A stretch of DNA of 64,000 bases from an uncultured Hellea sp. Its GTDB lineage: Bacteria > Pseudomonadota > Alphaproteobacteria > Caulobacterales > Maricaulaceae. Below, in pieces: positions 50,907 to 61,237 of the stretch (the first letter of the stretch is position 1; the number at the start of each line of letters is the position of its first letter). Below the pieces are notes generated by a model, which was not told the origin of the DNA, ran no database searches, and saw only the letters and a program-made list of their open reading frames with translations. The stretch covers positions 1 through 64,000 of the forward strand of contig CALLMD010000002.1 of the NCBI GenBank assembly GCA_938007935.1, written 5' to 3'. Position numbers and translations under genes: made by a program.

Positions 50907-52105
50907 ATAACGCCAAGCTCCTTGCCAACTTTAGTGAATGCCGTAATGGCTTTATCTATATGAGCTGTTGTATGAGAAGCGCTCATTTGCGTTCTTATGC
51001 GGGCTTGGCCCTTTGGAACAACGGGAAAGAAGAACCCGATAACATATATGCCTTCGTCTAATAGCATCGCCGCCATTTTTTGCGCAGTATTAGCATCACC
51101 TAACATAACAGGAATGATGGGATGTTCGCCGTCAGGAATCATAAATCCAGCGTTTGTCATACCTTTACGGAACTGTTTGGCATTCGCAAATATTTGCCGT
51201 CTCAAATCATCTCCCGCTATAGCAAGATCAATCGCCGTTAAGCTTGCCCCGACAAGAGATGGCGCTAGGCTGTTTGAAAATAGATAAGGCCGAGAGCGTT
51301 GGCGAAGGAGATCAACCACATTTTGCTTTGCGCATGTAAAACCACCCATCGCACCGCCAAGGGCTTTGCCTAGCGTTCCTGTTAAAATATCGACCTGTCC
51401 CTCAACATTGCGGAATGCGGCTGAACCGCGACCGCCCTCTCCTAAAAATCCAGTTGCATGGCAATCATCTACCATGAGCAGGGCGTCATATTTTTTCTTA
51501 AGCGCAACAATCTCACCAAGTTTGGCAATAGTACCGTCCATTGAGAACACACCATCTGTGGCAATCATGATATGACGCGCCCCATCTGCTCGCGCTTGTT
51601 TAAGCTGCGCCTCAAGGTCGGCTATATCACTTGTCTTATAGCGGTAACGTTTAGCTTTGCAGAGCCTTATACCGTCAATTATCGAGGCATGATTAAGTGC
51701 GTCAGAGATAATTGCATCCTCTGGCCCAAGTAAAGGTTCAAACACTCCGCCATTAGCATCAAAACAAGCCGCATATAAAATACTATCATCAAAGCCGAGC
51801 CAGCTTGCTATTTTCTGCTCAAGCTCTCTATGCTGGCTTTGGGTTCCGCATATAAACCTTACAGACGCCATACCAAATCCATGTTCAGTGACGGCAGCTT
51901 CTGAGGCTTTGATTAAGTCAGGATGGTCGGCCAACCCAAGATAATTATTGGCGCAGAAATTTATAACTTCACGCGTAGACCCATCCTCAGTGACAATTAT
52001 ATCTGCGGCCTGCTTACTCGTTATCAAACGCTCACGTTTATAAAGGCCATCATCTTCTATCTCTTTTAGAGTATTGCTTATATCTTGATAAAATGTCGTG
52101 CTCAT
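50903..52105 (-). CDS. kbl: Glycine C-acetyltransferase (2-amino-3-ketobutyrate CoA ligase)
   Basis: A 400-aa PLP-dependent alpha-oxoamine synthase: [41 protein letters not shown], and the PLP lysine in [14 protein letters not shown]. It converts 2-amino-3-ketobutyrate and CoA to glycine and acetyl-CoA. AAGGA lies 9 nt before ATG 52105. First gene of the kbl-tdh operon. Confidence 0.94.
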   Translation of the reverse strand: MSTTFYQDISNTLKEIEDDGLYKRERLITSKQAADIIVTEDGSTREVINFCANNYLGLADHPDLIKASEAAVTEHGFGMASVRFICGTQSQHRELEQKIASWLGFDDSILYAACFDANGGVFEPLLGPEDAIISDALNHASIIDGIRLCKAKRYRYKTSDIADLEAQLKQARADGARHIMIATDGVFSMDGTIAKLGEIVALKKKYDALLMVDDCHATGFLGEGGRGSAAFRNVEGQVDILTGTLGKALGGAMGGFTCAKQNVVDLLRQRSRPYLFSNSLAPSLVGASLTAIDLAIAGDDLRRQIFANAKQFRKGMTNAGFMIPDGEHPIIPVMLGDANTAQKMAAMLLDEGIYVIGFFFPVVPKGQARIRTQMSASHTTAHIDKAITAFTKVGKELGVI

Positions 52106-52513
52106 GAATCAGGTCCTTAAGGAGGATAATAACACGCTAATAGCTATGAATAGAAAAATCATGCCTAAATCATAAGTGAATTTATAAAACAAAGCCTTTG
52201 CGCCGACTCAATAAATAGGGCACAAGCATATTTAGAGATGAAGAGTATATTTGCGTTAAGCATATATACGACGCGCGAGATGCGCCCGCATTAGCGGCTT
52301 TTCACTCAAACCGCCAATCGGCGAAATAGAAAGTTACCATGTACGCTGCCAACGCATATTTTAAGTCCGCAAAGGCCAAGGCCGGGACCGTTGCGCGTAC
52401 CGTAAGACACATGTCCAATACAGGACTTCGTAAAACATCAGAGCCCCTCCTACGTTCCAATATGCGCCACGGGCGCAGTCCTGACATTCGAGCGAGGCTC
52501 TTTGGAGAAATAA
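52106..52513. other. Divergent control region and probable long rne leader
   Basis: About 410 bp between kbl and rne. No convincing gene: the frame at 52339-52590 runs into rne in another frame and has no family. The stretch 52260-52500 contains several GC-rich dyads and could be the 5' leader through which RNase E autoregulates in some bacteria; this is inference. Confidence 0.35.
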
Positions 52514-55057
52514 ATGACAAAGAAAATGCTTATCGATGCCTCCCACCCGGAGGAAACACGCGTCGTGATAGTAGACGGCAACCGCGTTGAAGAACTCGAT
52601 TTTGAAAGCCGCCATAAACGCCAAATAAGAGGCAATGTATATCTCGCCCGCGTCACGAGGGTCGAACCTTCACTTCAAGCCGCGTTCGTCGAATATGGCG
52701 GCAATCGTCACGGCTTCCTAGCCTTTAGTGAAATCCATCCGGATTATTATCAAATCCCTCATGAAGATAAGCTTGCCTTGCTCGAAGCCGAAGCGGCGGA
52801 AAACGCAGCAGCTCAGGATGAGGAGACTGATGACGAGTCTGAGGATGAGGTCGATGAAAATTTAGACCCAGATGCCGATGACGCGCATGACGAAGATGAT
52901 GAAGAAGTTGCCGAAGAACAAGTCAAAGTCGCTTCGTCTCGCCGCCGCCGCCAATCCCGTCGCCGCTATAAAATTCAGGAAGTTATTAAGCGCGGTCAAA
53001 TTCTTTTAATCCAAGCCGTTAAAGAAGAGCGCGGCAATAAGGGCGCAGCCCTAACAACTTATCTGTCATTGGCAGGGCGTTATTGCGTCTTAATGCCAAA
53101 TACAGCTCGCGGCGGAGGTATATCTCGTAAAATTTCTAATGGAGCAGACCGTAAACGCCTAAAATCTGTAATGAGCGAACTAGAGGTTGCTCCGGGCATG
53201 GGCGTCATTGTTCGAACCGCTGGTGCAAAACGCACCAAAGCGGAGATTAAACGCGACTATGAATATCTCTCTCGCCTCTGGGACGAAATCAGGGACACAA
53301 CTTTGGCTTCTATTGCGCCTGCACTTATTCATGAAGAAGGCAATTTGGTAAAACGGTCTATCCGTGATCTTTATAATAAGGACATTGAAGAGGTTCTTAT
53401 TCAAGGAGAGGAAGCTTATAAAACAGCCAAGGCCTTTATGAAGATGCTCATGCCGAGCCATGCAAAAAACGTTAAGCAATATAAGGACGATATTCCGCTT
53501 TATCTACGCTACAACGTAGAGCGTCAAATAGAAGACAGCCTTAAATCCGTCGTCCAGCTTAAATCAGGCGGCTACCTCGTTATTCATCCAACCGAAGCTC
53601 TTGTCTCTGTTGATGTTAACTCGGGACGATCAACGAAAGAACGCAATGTCGAACGCACAGCTTTAAAAACAAATACAGAAGCCGCTATTGAAGTTGCTCG
53701 TCAGATGCGTCTGCGAGACCTCGCAGGTCTGATTGTCATTGATTTCATCGATATGGACGAGCACAAAAATAACCGCGCCGTCGAGCGCGCGATGAAAGAC
53801 GCTCTATCTCGTGATAGAGCCCGCGTACAAACAGCGCGTATTTCGCAATTTGGTTTAATGGAAATCTCACGCCAACGCCGCCGTCGTAGCCTTCTTGAAG
53901 GATCCACCGCGCATTGCGATCACTGCGAAGGTGTCGGACGTAAACGCACCATCGAGTCTAGCGCTCTCGCGGCCATTCGCGCGGTCGAAGATATTGGCGT
54001 GCGCGGCCAAGCGAAACGTATACGTTTAAAAGTGTCGGCCGATGTGGCCCTTTATATATTCAACGAGAAGCGTGACTTGCTTCAACATGTTGATGATACG
54101 TCAGGGCTTTTCACTGAACTTGTCGGTGATGAAGAACTCATACGTCCTAATTATGAAATTGAAGTCATTGAAAAAACTGAAGGTGATACTCCTGATCCCC
54201 TAGCAGAGATCGAGGCAGAATTCCGTAAGCAACGCCAGAAAGATCAGCGCGCACAAGAAAAGTCTCGCCGTAAGAAGAAAAAATCAGATGATCAAAGTGA
54301 AGAGGATGAAGATCGGCCAGAGTCCAAAGATTCTGACGATGAAGATCGGCCTAAGAAGCGCCGCCGCCGCAGAGGCCGCCGCGGCGGTCGCGGCAAAACT
54401 CGTGAGGAGCAATCCGAAAACAAAAGTGAGTCTTCTGAAGACACACCTTCCTCTGACGGAGACACAGATGAAAACACTTCTAACAAGAAGCCAAAACGTG
54501 GCCGTGGCCGCCGGAAAGCCCCAGGTAAAGACAGAGGGTCAAATGAGACAGAGGAGTCCACAGCGGCAGAAACAGAAACTGCCTCTGAAGAAACGAAACC
54601 AAAACGCAATCGGACAACACGTAAAGCCCCTGGCCGCACCAAGTCTTTAGACGAGTCACAAGCTGAGAATCTTGATGAGACAGCTAAAACTGCGAAACCT
54701 AAAAACCGACGGAAAGCTCCCGCTAAAAAATCTGCACCAGCAGAAGAGACAAAAAAGGCAAGCAAAGCTGGTCGTAAAAAAGCTGCAACCCGGAAAGCTC
54801 CAGCTAAGAAAGCTAAAGCTGAGGCTGAAGATGACGCGCCTGTAAAAACCAAGGCACGACGTAAAGCACCTCCAAAAAAGGCTGCGACTGCAAAAAAGGC
54901 GGCGCCTGCTAAAAAAGCTGCTCCTAAAAAAGCGGCAACAAAAAAGGCGCCAACGAAGAAAGCAAAAGACGAAGAAAGCAAAAGACGAAAAAGCCCCAGC
55001 TCAAGCCAAAACGGCGTCTCGCCGCAAAGCCCCAAGCAAAAAAGCGCCAGAAGCTGA
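52514..55057 (+). CDS. rne: Ribonuclease E, C-terminal tail frameshifted
   Basis: An 847-aa product. S1 region (about 35-150: GNVYLARVTRVEPSLQAAFVEYG) with an acidic insertion typical of Alphaproteobacteria (about 92-135). Catalytic core: VSVDVNSGRSTKERN, LIVIDFIDMDEHKN with the metal-binding Asp residues. The Zn-link cysteines are in HCDHCEGVG (about 467). A long, low-complexity Arg/Lys/Ala tail begins near 590. A perfect 16-bp tandem duplication at 54955-54986 shifts the frame, giving a non-native ESKRRKSPSSSQ end. Removing one copy gives a 936-aa protein ending PKRRGWFGRRKKD at 55340. The catalytic half is intact; the scaffold tail end is altered. GGAG precedes ATG 52514. Confidence 0.93.
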   Translation: MTKKMLIDASHPEETRVVIVDGNRVEELDFESRHKRQIRGNVYLARVTRVEPSLQAAFVEYGGNRHGFLAFSEIHPDYYQIPHEDKLALLEAEAAENAAAQDEETDDESEDEVDENLDPDADDAHDEDDEEVAEEQVKVASSRRRRQSRRRYKIQEVIKRGQILLIQAVKEERGNKGAALTTYLSLAGRYCVLMPNTARGGGISRKISNGADRKRLKSVMSELEVAPGMGVIVRTAGAKRTKAEIKRDYEYLSRLWDEIRDTTLASIAPALIHEEGNLVKRSIRDLYNKDIEEVLIQGEEAYKTAKAFMKMLMPSHAKNVKQYKDDIPLYLRYNVERQIEDSLKSVVQLKSGGYLVIHPTEALVSVDVNSGRSTKERNVERTALKTNTEAAIEVARQMRLRDLAGLIVIDFIDMDEHKNNRAVERAMKDALSRDRARVQTARISQFGLMEISRQRRRRSLLEGSTAHCDHCEGVGRKRTIESSALAAIRAVEDIGVRGQAKRIRLKVSADVALYIFNEKRDLLQHVDDTSGLFTELVGDEELIRPNYEIEVIEKTEGDTPDPLAEIEAEFRKQRQKDQRAQEKSRRKKKKSDDQSEEDEDRPESKDSDDEDRPKKRRRRRGRRGGRGKTREEQSENKSESSEDTPSSDGDTDENTSNKKPKRGRGRRKAPGKDRGSNETEESTAAETETASEETKPKRNRTTRKAPGRTKSLDESQAENLDETAKTAKPKNRRKAPAKKSAPAEETKKASKAGRKKAATRKAPAKKAKAEAEDDAPVKTKARRKAPPKKAATAKKAAPAKKAAPKKAATKKAPTKKAKDEESKRRKSPSSSQNGVSPQSPKQKSARS
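54955..54986 (+). repeat. 16-bp perfect tandem duplication causing a frameshift in rne
   Basis: GAAGAAAGCAAAAGAC occurs twice head to tail (54955-54970, 54971-54986). Sixteen is not a multiple of three, and removing one unit joins the upstream and downstream open frames exactly. Confidence 0.92.
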
Positions 55058-55340
55058 AGCTGAAACGCCTAAGGCAAAACGAAAGGCGCCAGCTAAAAAA
55101 GCAGCTCCTAAAGCAAAGAAAGCTGCTGAGGCCAAGAAAACGACAGCCCGTAGAAAAGCGCCGTCAAAACCCGAGCCAACTGATAATACGCCTGAAGCGC
55201 CAAGCAAGGCGGCTGAAAGTAAGGGCGCGAGAAGGAAAGCACCAGCGCGTAAGAGCGAAGCTGAAAACGATTCTAATGCCCCCTCTACGACAGAAAAGCC
55301 AAAGCGCCGCGGGTGGTTTGGTCGCCGTAAGAAAGACTAG
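55058..55340 (+). pseudogene. rne: Detached native C-terminal end of RNase E
   Basis: In the frame one base off from the rne stop, the sequence continues with the same Lys/Ala/Pro composition (KAKRKAPAKKAAPKAKKAAEA, then RRKAPSK and RRKAPARK repeats) and ends with KPKRRGWFGRRKKD and a TAG at 55338-55340. This basic end resembles the C-terminus of alphaproteobacterial RNase E. It has no start of its own and is the displaced tail of the upstream gene. Confidence 0.85.
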
Positions 55341-55347
55341 TTTTACG

Positions 55348-56748
55348 CTACTGCGGGAGGCTGGCTTCAGTTTCCCGCAGGCGGTAATTTAACCAGTAAA
55401 TTTCATAACTATTATTATGCGTGGACTTTGCCGTCTTTAATAGGCTTTCAAGAGCCAGCTTGCGTACTGATAAAGCGGGCGCATTATTGGGCTGAGCGCC
55501 AAGCACAATATCCAATAAGTGGAGCGCCTTTAAAGGTTCGCCCGCATCTACATAGCTACCAGCCTTTTCGGTTAATCTTAGCTCGTCGCCAGCCTCAACA
55601 ATGTCTTTATAAACCGAACTGACGGGTACACCGTATAGCTCCGTTGTTTTATCAAAGTGAAACCAAGTCGCATAATATTCCCAAATCGATTTGACCGCCC
55701 AAGAGACTTTGCCGTGTTCTTGAGGCAACGCTAATTCAGGCGGTAGCGTTATCTCTTGCATCAAAGTTTCAACCGTCTTGCCTGCATTCATGCCCTTAAT
55801 TGTTGCGTCATGCACATAACGCGTAGCATCGCGCATTTTAATCAAGCCATCCATGATAAGCGTCTTATCCGTGACCGGATCTTTATGACTAGGTACAATC
55901 ATTTCTGGACCCAGAGCGATAATCGCGTCGAGGGAGTTTATATACTCAACAGGTTTTCTAATCTTCTCACCGCGCATAGTGAAAATATTTGGAAATTGCG
56001 GAAAAAGCGGACCAAAGAAGTCACCGCTGAGCAGAGTCTTAGATTGCGGAAGCCAAAGCACGATATTATCAGCGCCCTCTGCGCCTGGCAGGGCCATGAC
56101 TTCAAAATCTACGCCGCCTTGAGAAAAGCTATATGACTGCCCGTTATGTACGGTTATTGTCGGCTCAACACCACCATAGGCAATTAATCCAATGGTCGGC
56201 ACTTTTTCAGGCATGAACGGGAAAAGTGTTCTATTTCGTCCCCAAAAATAATCTTGAAGTTCAGTCAGATAACGTTGCTCTTCACCAAATTCTACATGGG
56301 TAATAATTTCGGTTTTATCATCCTTCCAAAATTTTACGCCCCCCTGATGGTCAGCATGGGAATGAGAAACTATAATATGCGAAAGGTCCAAATCTGGAAT
56401 CGCTGCTTTTAACGCCTTCATTTGTTTTGGGACCTGCGTTGCGAGCCCCGTATCGAACATGACATCCCCTGCATCCGTTTGAACAATATGGGCATTGGCG
56501 ACACCCGTCGCCTGCCATAGGCCTTTTGATAGCTCCCTTGCTTCAATCGGAATATTAATGAAGTCAGCCGCGACCGACCCTTTGGCCTCGGGATTAGAGG
56601 TCATGCGCTTTACAGCAACATCAGAGATTTTACCTAATGCTTTAATTTGCGCAGATTTACGAGCGCTTTTTGACAGGCCAAATATAAGAGCAAAGCCAAG
56701 CGTTATCAGAAGTAACCCAAGCCCAATCCATTTAAGAATTTTACTCAT
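55348..56748 (-). CDS. MBL-fold alkylsulfatase-type hydrolase
   Basis: A 466-aa protein with an N-terminal membrane anchor (about 5-25), then a metallo-beta-lactamase fold (NAHIVQTDAGDVMFDTGL; the metal motif HSHADHQ at about 127-133; LSGDFFGP; VPSHKDPV). A C-terminal part (KVSWAVKSIWEYYATWFHF) matches the alkylsulfatase dimerisation domain of the SdsA/Pisa1 group. It should cleave alkyl or aryl sulfate esters at or outside the inner membrane. Its start overlaps the arylsulfatase stop by 8 nt, so the two are co-expressed. Confidence 0.85.
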   Translation of the reverse strand: MSKILKWIGLGLLLITLGFALIFGLSKSARKSAQIKALGKISDVAVKRMTSNPEAKGSVAADFINIPIEARELSKGLWQATGVANAHIVQTDAGDVMFDTGLATQVPKQMKALKAAIPDLDLSHIIVSHSHADHQGGVKFWKDDKTEIITHVEFGEEQRYLTELQDYFWGRNRTLFPFMPEKVPTIGLIAYGGVEPTITVHNGQSYSFSQGGVDFEVMALPGAEGADNIVLWLPQSKTLLSGDFFGPLFPQFPNIFTMRGEKIRKPVEYINSLDAIIALGPEMIVPSHKDPVTDKTLIMDGLIKMRDATRYVHDATIKGMNAGKTVETLMQEITLPPELALPQEHGKVSWAVKSIWEYYATWFHFDKTTELYGVPVSSVYKDIVEAGDELRLTEKAGSYVDAGEPLKALHLLDIVLGAQPNNAPALSVRKLALESLLKTAKSTHNNSYEIYWLNYRLRETEASLPQ

Positions 56749-58339
56749 ATGTAATCACGCCCTTATCAGTATGCCGCTTTTGCAAAATCTTGGCTCTCAT
56801 ACCAGAAACATAGGTATCATACCCCTCCTCTTGAATTTGGTCTGCAGGCACAACAGTCTTGGCATAGTCCAAAGGCGCTCTCCACCCCGGATGGGGTGAG
56901 AGCGCAACACGCACGCCGTTAATCGGATGCTTGGAACGCCATATACGAATTTTTTCAGCCATGCGTTTTACCTGAGCGGGATTTGATTGTGCAAGATTAT
57001 TGGCCTCACCGGGGTCATTAGGTAAATCAAATAAAAAGTTTTCAACCTCAGTAGATTGCGATTGATGGTCAATGATTTGCACCAGCTTCCATTTCTCTTC
57101 CATGACCGAAAGATGATATTTATTAAATATGGGCGAGTTCGACGCGAAATATAAATCACCAGAGCGAGGGTCTTCGCCGCTATTCATAATAGCGTCCCAA
57201 CGTTTTTGACCATCCAGCTGCTTTGAACTGCCCATAGATATACCCGCAGCCTGAGTAAATGTTGGAAAAATATCAAGAACAGACACAACATCATCTGTTG
57301 AACTGCCCGCAACAATGTGTTCAGGCCAGCGCATCACCGCATTGACCCGAATACCGCCTTCGAATGTTTGAAGCTTTCCGCCGCGGTAAGGCCCATTATC
57401 CGCGCCAAAGGCTTCGAGCCCGCCATTGTCAGAAAAGAAAAAGATAAGCGTATTATCTGTCAAACCCTGCGCGTCTAACGTCTCCAATATCCGGCCTACA
57501 GCTTGATCAAGACTATCAACCATCGCGGCATAGGTGCGTTTGGTAAAAGGCCTATTAGGCCTGCTTTTATATTTATCCTCAAGCGCTTTAGGGGCCTGCA
57601 TGGGAGCATGGGGCGCGAGGAATGGAACATACATAAAGAAGGGTTTATCGGGGTCACGTAGCTCCGTCAGATATCTAACTGACTCTTCCGCATGTACGTC
57701 AGTCGCATAGGTCTCAGGACGCTGCACCGACGCTCCATTTTCTTGTAAGTCATACCCCTTAGCAACGGTGTAATCGTAATAATCAACCTGCGTGTTCAGA
57801 TGCCCAAAGAAATGATCAAACCCGCGCGATGTCGGCACAAGAGGCTCAAATGTATGCCCAAGATGCCATTTGCCAATCATCGCAGTTTGATATCCAGCTG
57901 CTTGAAAACTTTGCGGCATAAAATGCTCTTCTGGTGAAACGCCGCCATTTTGCCAAGGCTGAAACCCCGCATATATTGTCCCGAGTTTCATGGGGTCACG
58001 TGCTGTCATCAAAGCTGACCGTGTCGGCGTACAAATAGGCATTGAATAAAAGCGGTTAAGGGTCAGGCCCTCACGGGCAAGGCGGTCAATATGGGGCGTC
58101 TCAATATCACTTCCGCGAAACCCAAGATCAGCCCAGCCCAGATCATCAGCGAGGAGAATTATTATATTGGGTTTAGAGTATGATGATACGGACTTAATTA
58201 GGGGCGTTTGCGTAGTTTCAGTTTGCACAGTATTTTGAACTTCTTTAAGCTCATTTGATGACGTTTCAACTTGGCAGGCTGACAAAGCTAGCGCCCCGCC
58301 AATGACAGTCGTTAGGTGAAAACACTTAACTGTCTGCAT
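56741..58339 (-). CDS. Arylsulfatase (formylglycine-type), lipoprotein
   Basis: A 532-aa sulfatase with a lipoprotein signal (GGALALSAC, Cys about residue 22). Conserved residues are LADDLGWADLG (calcium-binding Asp pair), the sulfatase signature CTPTRS with Cys103 that becomes formylglycine, GKWHLGH and FSDNGG. A Cys-type site needs a formylglycine-generating enzyme, which is not in this window. It is the first gene of the sulfatase pair and lies just downstream of the receptor gene's terminator. Confidence 0.92.
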   Translation of the reverse strand: MQTVKCFHLTTVIGGALALSACQVETSSNELKEVQNTVQTETTQTPLIKSVSSYSKPNIIILLADDLGWADLGFRGSDIETPHIDRLAREGLTLNRFYSMPICTPTRSALMTARDPMKLGTIYAGFQPWQNGGVSPEEHFMPQSFQAAGYQTAMIGKWHLGHTFEPLVPTSRGFDHFFGHLNTQVDYYDYTVAKGYDLQENGASVQRPETYATDVHAEESVRYLTELRDPDKPFFMYVPFLAPHAPMQAPKALEDKYKSRPNRPFTKRTYAAMVDSLDQAVGRILETLDAQGLTDNTLIFFFSDNGGLEAFGADNGPYRGGKLQTFEGGIRVNAVMRWPEHIVAGSSTDDVVSVLDIFPTFTQAAGISMGSSKQLDGQKRWDAIMNSGEDPRSGDLYFASNSPIFNKYHLSVMEEKWKLVQIIDHQSQSTEVENFLFDLPNDPGEANNLAQSNPAQVKRMAEKIRIWRSKHPINGVRVALSPHPGWRAPLDYAKTVVPADQIQEEGYDTYVSGMRAKILQKRHTDKGVITYE

Positions 58340-58368
58340 AAATTCCCTCTTTATTTATCGTAAAAAAA

Positions 58369-58411
58369 AGCCGCTCTGAACACTTGCCATTGCAAATAGT
58401 TCAGAGCGGCT
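58369..58411 (-). terminator. Strong terminator of the TonB-receptor gene
   Basis: A 13-bp perfect stem AGCCGCTCTGAAC / GTTCAGAGCGGCT (58369-58381 with 58399-58411), loop of 17, is followed on the minus strand by eight T. It separates the receptor from the sulfatase operon. Confidence 0.9.
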
Positions 58412-58439
58412 CTGTGCCCCAACTCCCCTTCGAGTTAGA

Positions 58440-61043
58440 TTAGAATTTAATACCCAGAGATGCGCCGTAACTACGTGGCTGCCCAAAAACTTGTGTGCGG
58501 TACGCAAATGTTTCAAACGGAAGACTATCAATGAGGTATTCTTCATCAAATATATTTGTTCCCCATAGAGCAACAGTTGCTGTATTACCATTAGCCATAT
58601 CAAAATTATAACCTACGCGCCCATTCACAAGATCTACGGCAGGCAAACGCAAGTCGTTAGCTGGAATAGCAAGAACATCATCTTTATGACTATAACTGAC
58701 ATTTCCGAAGAACCCATTATCACCATCATAGTTTACTGATAGTAGATATGAGTTCTTTGGTGTGCCTTGAAGCTCTTCTCGAGAAGATGGATCAATTAGA
58801 CCTGTAAAGGGGTTAGTAATTTCTCCCGCAGTCCCATCGATATAGGAATAGCTACCTGTTAGTGTGAGTTCTTCTGTGAGCGCGAACTGACCATCAAATT
58901 CGACACCATAGATTTCATCATCAACATTCACAATAACGCGCTCAGTGGCAATTAAAGGATTGGTTCCCAAAGTGTTTTGCTTATCTTTGAAGTCATAATA
59001 AAAGCCCGAAACATTCAAACGAAGTCTATCGCCAAAATCGCCTTTAAAGCCGAGCTCATAGGCTGTGTTACTTTCTGAACCGAACACAAAATCAGCACCC
59101 GCTGACTGACCTGGCAAACGTACCGCAGACGCCGTTTGGTTAAAACCACCTGAGCGGAAGCTTTCTTTATAGCTGGCATAAACCATTACATCATCATTAA
59201 GATCATATTCCAGCGTCAATGATGGATCTAAAACTGAGTCATCAAAAGATGCCGTATTTGGAAGTATTGTATTTCCAGTGAGCGTAATATTATCATTGAA
59301 GAAAACCGACTTTGTTTGCCCTTGACCATCCTTGCTTTCATCAGAATAACGAAGGCCACCTGTAATGCGGAAATCATCTGTCAGATGCCAAGTTGCTTGC
59401 CCATAGAGCGCAAAAGCTGTGGTATCAATGAATAGGTCATTCGTAGTCGTCTGTCGGGCCGCATCTAATGCAACCGACAGTGTCGGCAAACAGAAATTAT
59501 TAGCAGGCATTGGAGTCATACCTGTTTGCTGACAAGTTGTCCCATTTCCAACGATTTGGCTAACAAGAGGAAAGGCTTGTGGCGCGAGAGGTCCCCGTAA
59601 AAAAGAAAGCAGAACACCCGCAGCAGGTATAGGGCCTTGAGCCGCAGGCGGAACACCTAATCCGCCCAAGAAACCTGTGATATTTGGCGCTGTCACGCGA
59701 GGATCAAATTGCCCAAGAACAAAAAGGTAATCATTCGCATTAGCAAAATTTTGCCCACCATTAATTCCCGTTTCTTCATCATAATAAAATGCACCGCCCG
59801 TAAACTCTAAGCGTCCATCGGCAAAATCACCATTATATGTCGCCTCAAAACTTGTTTGATTATGACCATCCAGAGAACTTGACCCTCCAGGCGGAGATAA
59901 AAACAGACCGCGATCTGGAATAGATCCATCAAATTGCGTTCCCAGATCAGGACGCAATGGCTGCCTAGCAGCACCAAAAGCAAACGGTAGCGCTCCTAGA
60001 GCTTGGTTGAATCCACCCGTAATGGCATTAATGACACCCGGGTCAGCAGTTGGAATAAGCGTCACAAAACGTCTACTTTCAACCTCTCTATGTGCTGCTG
60101 TAAATTTAACATCATGTCCATCCGCGATATCCCAACGGACAATGGCTGACACGCCTTTGGATTCAAGATCACCTGATTCATTTTCAAAGCTGGTTGTTAC
60201 TTCGTCTTGGCGTCCCGTGGCTGTTGTAATAGCGGGCCCAAAGAGTGGGTTATTTTCACCAAAACCTGTTAAAGATTGATAGAATAGAGGTTCTTTTTCT
60301 GTTTTGTTATAGTCGGCAGCAAATTCCAGATTTAAACTGTCACCAACATCAAATCCGACCGCGCCGCGCAAGCCAAACTTTTTTTCGCCGCCAAAGTCAG
60401 TCCCAGGACCTGAGTTTTCGACCCAGCCGTCACGATTAAGAATGAGACCAGAAAGACGAGCCGCTGCGCTTCCCCCCATAGGGATATTGACTGCACCCGA
60501 AAGCTTGGTGTGATTAAAGTTACCATACTCAGCAGTTAGCTTTCCAGAAAATTCATCAGGGTCGGGACGCGCCGAAACAAGATTAATAGCGCCAGCGGTC
60601 GTATTACGCCCGTAAAGTGTACCTTGCGGTCCTTTTAGCAATTCGACCCGAGCCAAGTCGGGCATATCAATCGCTAAACCCTGCGTTTTACCAAGATAAA
60701 CACCATCCTGATATATGGCCACGCGGCTATCTTGACCGACTTGCGGATCAAATGTCCCGATACCCCTAATACTTACTCGTACGCCATTAGGGTCAGCAGG
60801 GTTAGGTGTTACATAGACGCCAGGTGTAAACGTACCAAGATCTTCAATACCTTCAATTCGATTGTTTTCTATCGCCTCTAAATCAAAGGCCGCAATTGAT
60901 ACAGGTACGTCTTGCAGATTTTCAGATTTCTTTTGAGCCGTAACTACAATCTCATCAAGCTGTGCCATAGCTGGAGCGCTTATCGCTAAAATTGAGGTAG
61001 AAACTGCGAGAGCTGTGAGACCTTTGAGGGTTCTAGATGACAT
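58440..61043 (-). CDS. TonB-dependent outer-membrane receptor
   Basis: An 867-aa receptor from ATG 61043, with AAGGGGA upstream; an in-frame start at 61139 is less likely. A signal peptide (LAISAPAMA) leads to the TonB box region DEIVVTAQKKSENLQDVPVSI, a plug domain (about 50-165; YGRNTTAGAINLVSARP) and a long 22-strand-type barrel ending GASLGIKF with a terminal Phe. It belongs to the large receptor family of Sphingomonadales/Hyphomonadales that import organic substrates. With two sulfatases downstream and oxidoreductases upstream, a sulfated aromatic or steroid-like ligand is a reasonable guess. Confidence 0.93.
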   Translation of the reverse strand: MSSRTLKGLTALAVSTSILAISAPAMAQLDEIVVTAQKKSENLQDVPVSIAAFDLEAIENNRIEGIEDLGTFTPGVYVTPNPADPNGVRVSIRGIGTFDPQVGQDSRVAIYQDGVYLGKTQGLAIDMPDLARVELLKGPQGTLYGRNTTAGAINLVSARPDPDEFSGKLTAEYGNFNHTKLSGAVNIPMGGSAAARLSGLILNRDGWVENSGPGTDFGGEKKFGLRGAVGFDVGDSLNLEFAADYNKTEKEPLFYQSLTGFGENNPLFGPAITTATGRQDEVTTSFENESGDLESKGVSAIVRWDIADGHDVKFTAAHREVESRRFVTLIPTADPGVINAITGGFNQALGALPFAFGAARQPLRPDLGTQFDGSIPDRGLFLSPPGGSSSLDGHNQTSFEATYNGDFADGRLEFTGGAFYYDEETGINGGQNFANANDYLFVLGQFDPRVTAPNITGFLGGLGVPPAAQGPIPAAGVLLSFLRGPLAPQAFPLVSQIVGNGTTCQQTGMTPMPANNFCLPTLSVALDAARQTTTNDLFIDTTAFALYGQATWHLTDDFRITGGLRYSDESKDGQGQTKSVFFNDNITLTGNTILPNTASFDDSVLDPSLTLEYDLNDDVMVYASYKESFRSGGFNQTASAVRLPGQSAGADFVFGSESNTAYELGFKGDFGDRLRLNVSGFYYDFKDKQNTLGTNPLIATERVIVNVDDEIYGVEFDGQFALTEELTLTGSYSYIDGTAGEITNPFTGLIDPSSREELQGTPKNSYLLSVNYDGDNGFFGNVSYSHKDDVLAIPANDLRLPAVDLVNGRVGYNFDMANGNTATVALWGTNIFDEEYLIDSLPFETFAYRTQVFGQPRSYGASLGIKF

Positions 61044-61161
61044 TTGATAATTCCCCTTACGATGTGCGGCGGCCTTTTGACCGCTTATTAACTTAATATC
61101 TAAGCTATAAAAAAAAATGGCGCAATGCAGTAATCGCAAGAAAAATCGCTATAAATGCGCG

Positions 61162-61184
61162 TTTTGGCCTAAATTAGACCAAAA
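61162..61184. promoter_or_regulatory. 23-bp near-perfect dyad upstream of the receptor gene
   Basis: TTTTGGCCTAA-A-TTAGACCAAAA: 10 of 11 positions in the arms pair. It lies about 120 nt upstream of the receptor start, in its probable promoter. Confidence 0.5.
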
Positions 61185-61194
61185 AATGTCATTT

Positions 61195-61224
61195 TGCGTA
61201 GCATAGTTGCATTTTTGTTACGCA
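61195..61224. promoter_or_regulatory. Inverted repeat TGCGTA-N18-TACGCA, copy 1
   Basis: Perfect 6-bp arms at 61195-61200 and 61219-61224 with an 18-bp centre, between the SDR stop and the receptor start. The same architecture recurs at 62103-62132. Confidence 0.6.
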
Positions 61225-61237
61225 TTTGACATGGGTT

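Noticed and set aside
52339-52590. 83-aa open frame upstream of and overlapping rne
   Set aside because: It runs into the rne start in another frame, has no family, and is better read as leader sequence.
54292-55035. 247-aa Ala/Leu/Phe-rich frame antisense to rne
   Set aside because: It is the mirror image of the Lys/Ala-rich RNase E tail; its hydrophobic look is an artefact of that composition.
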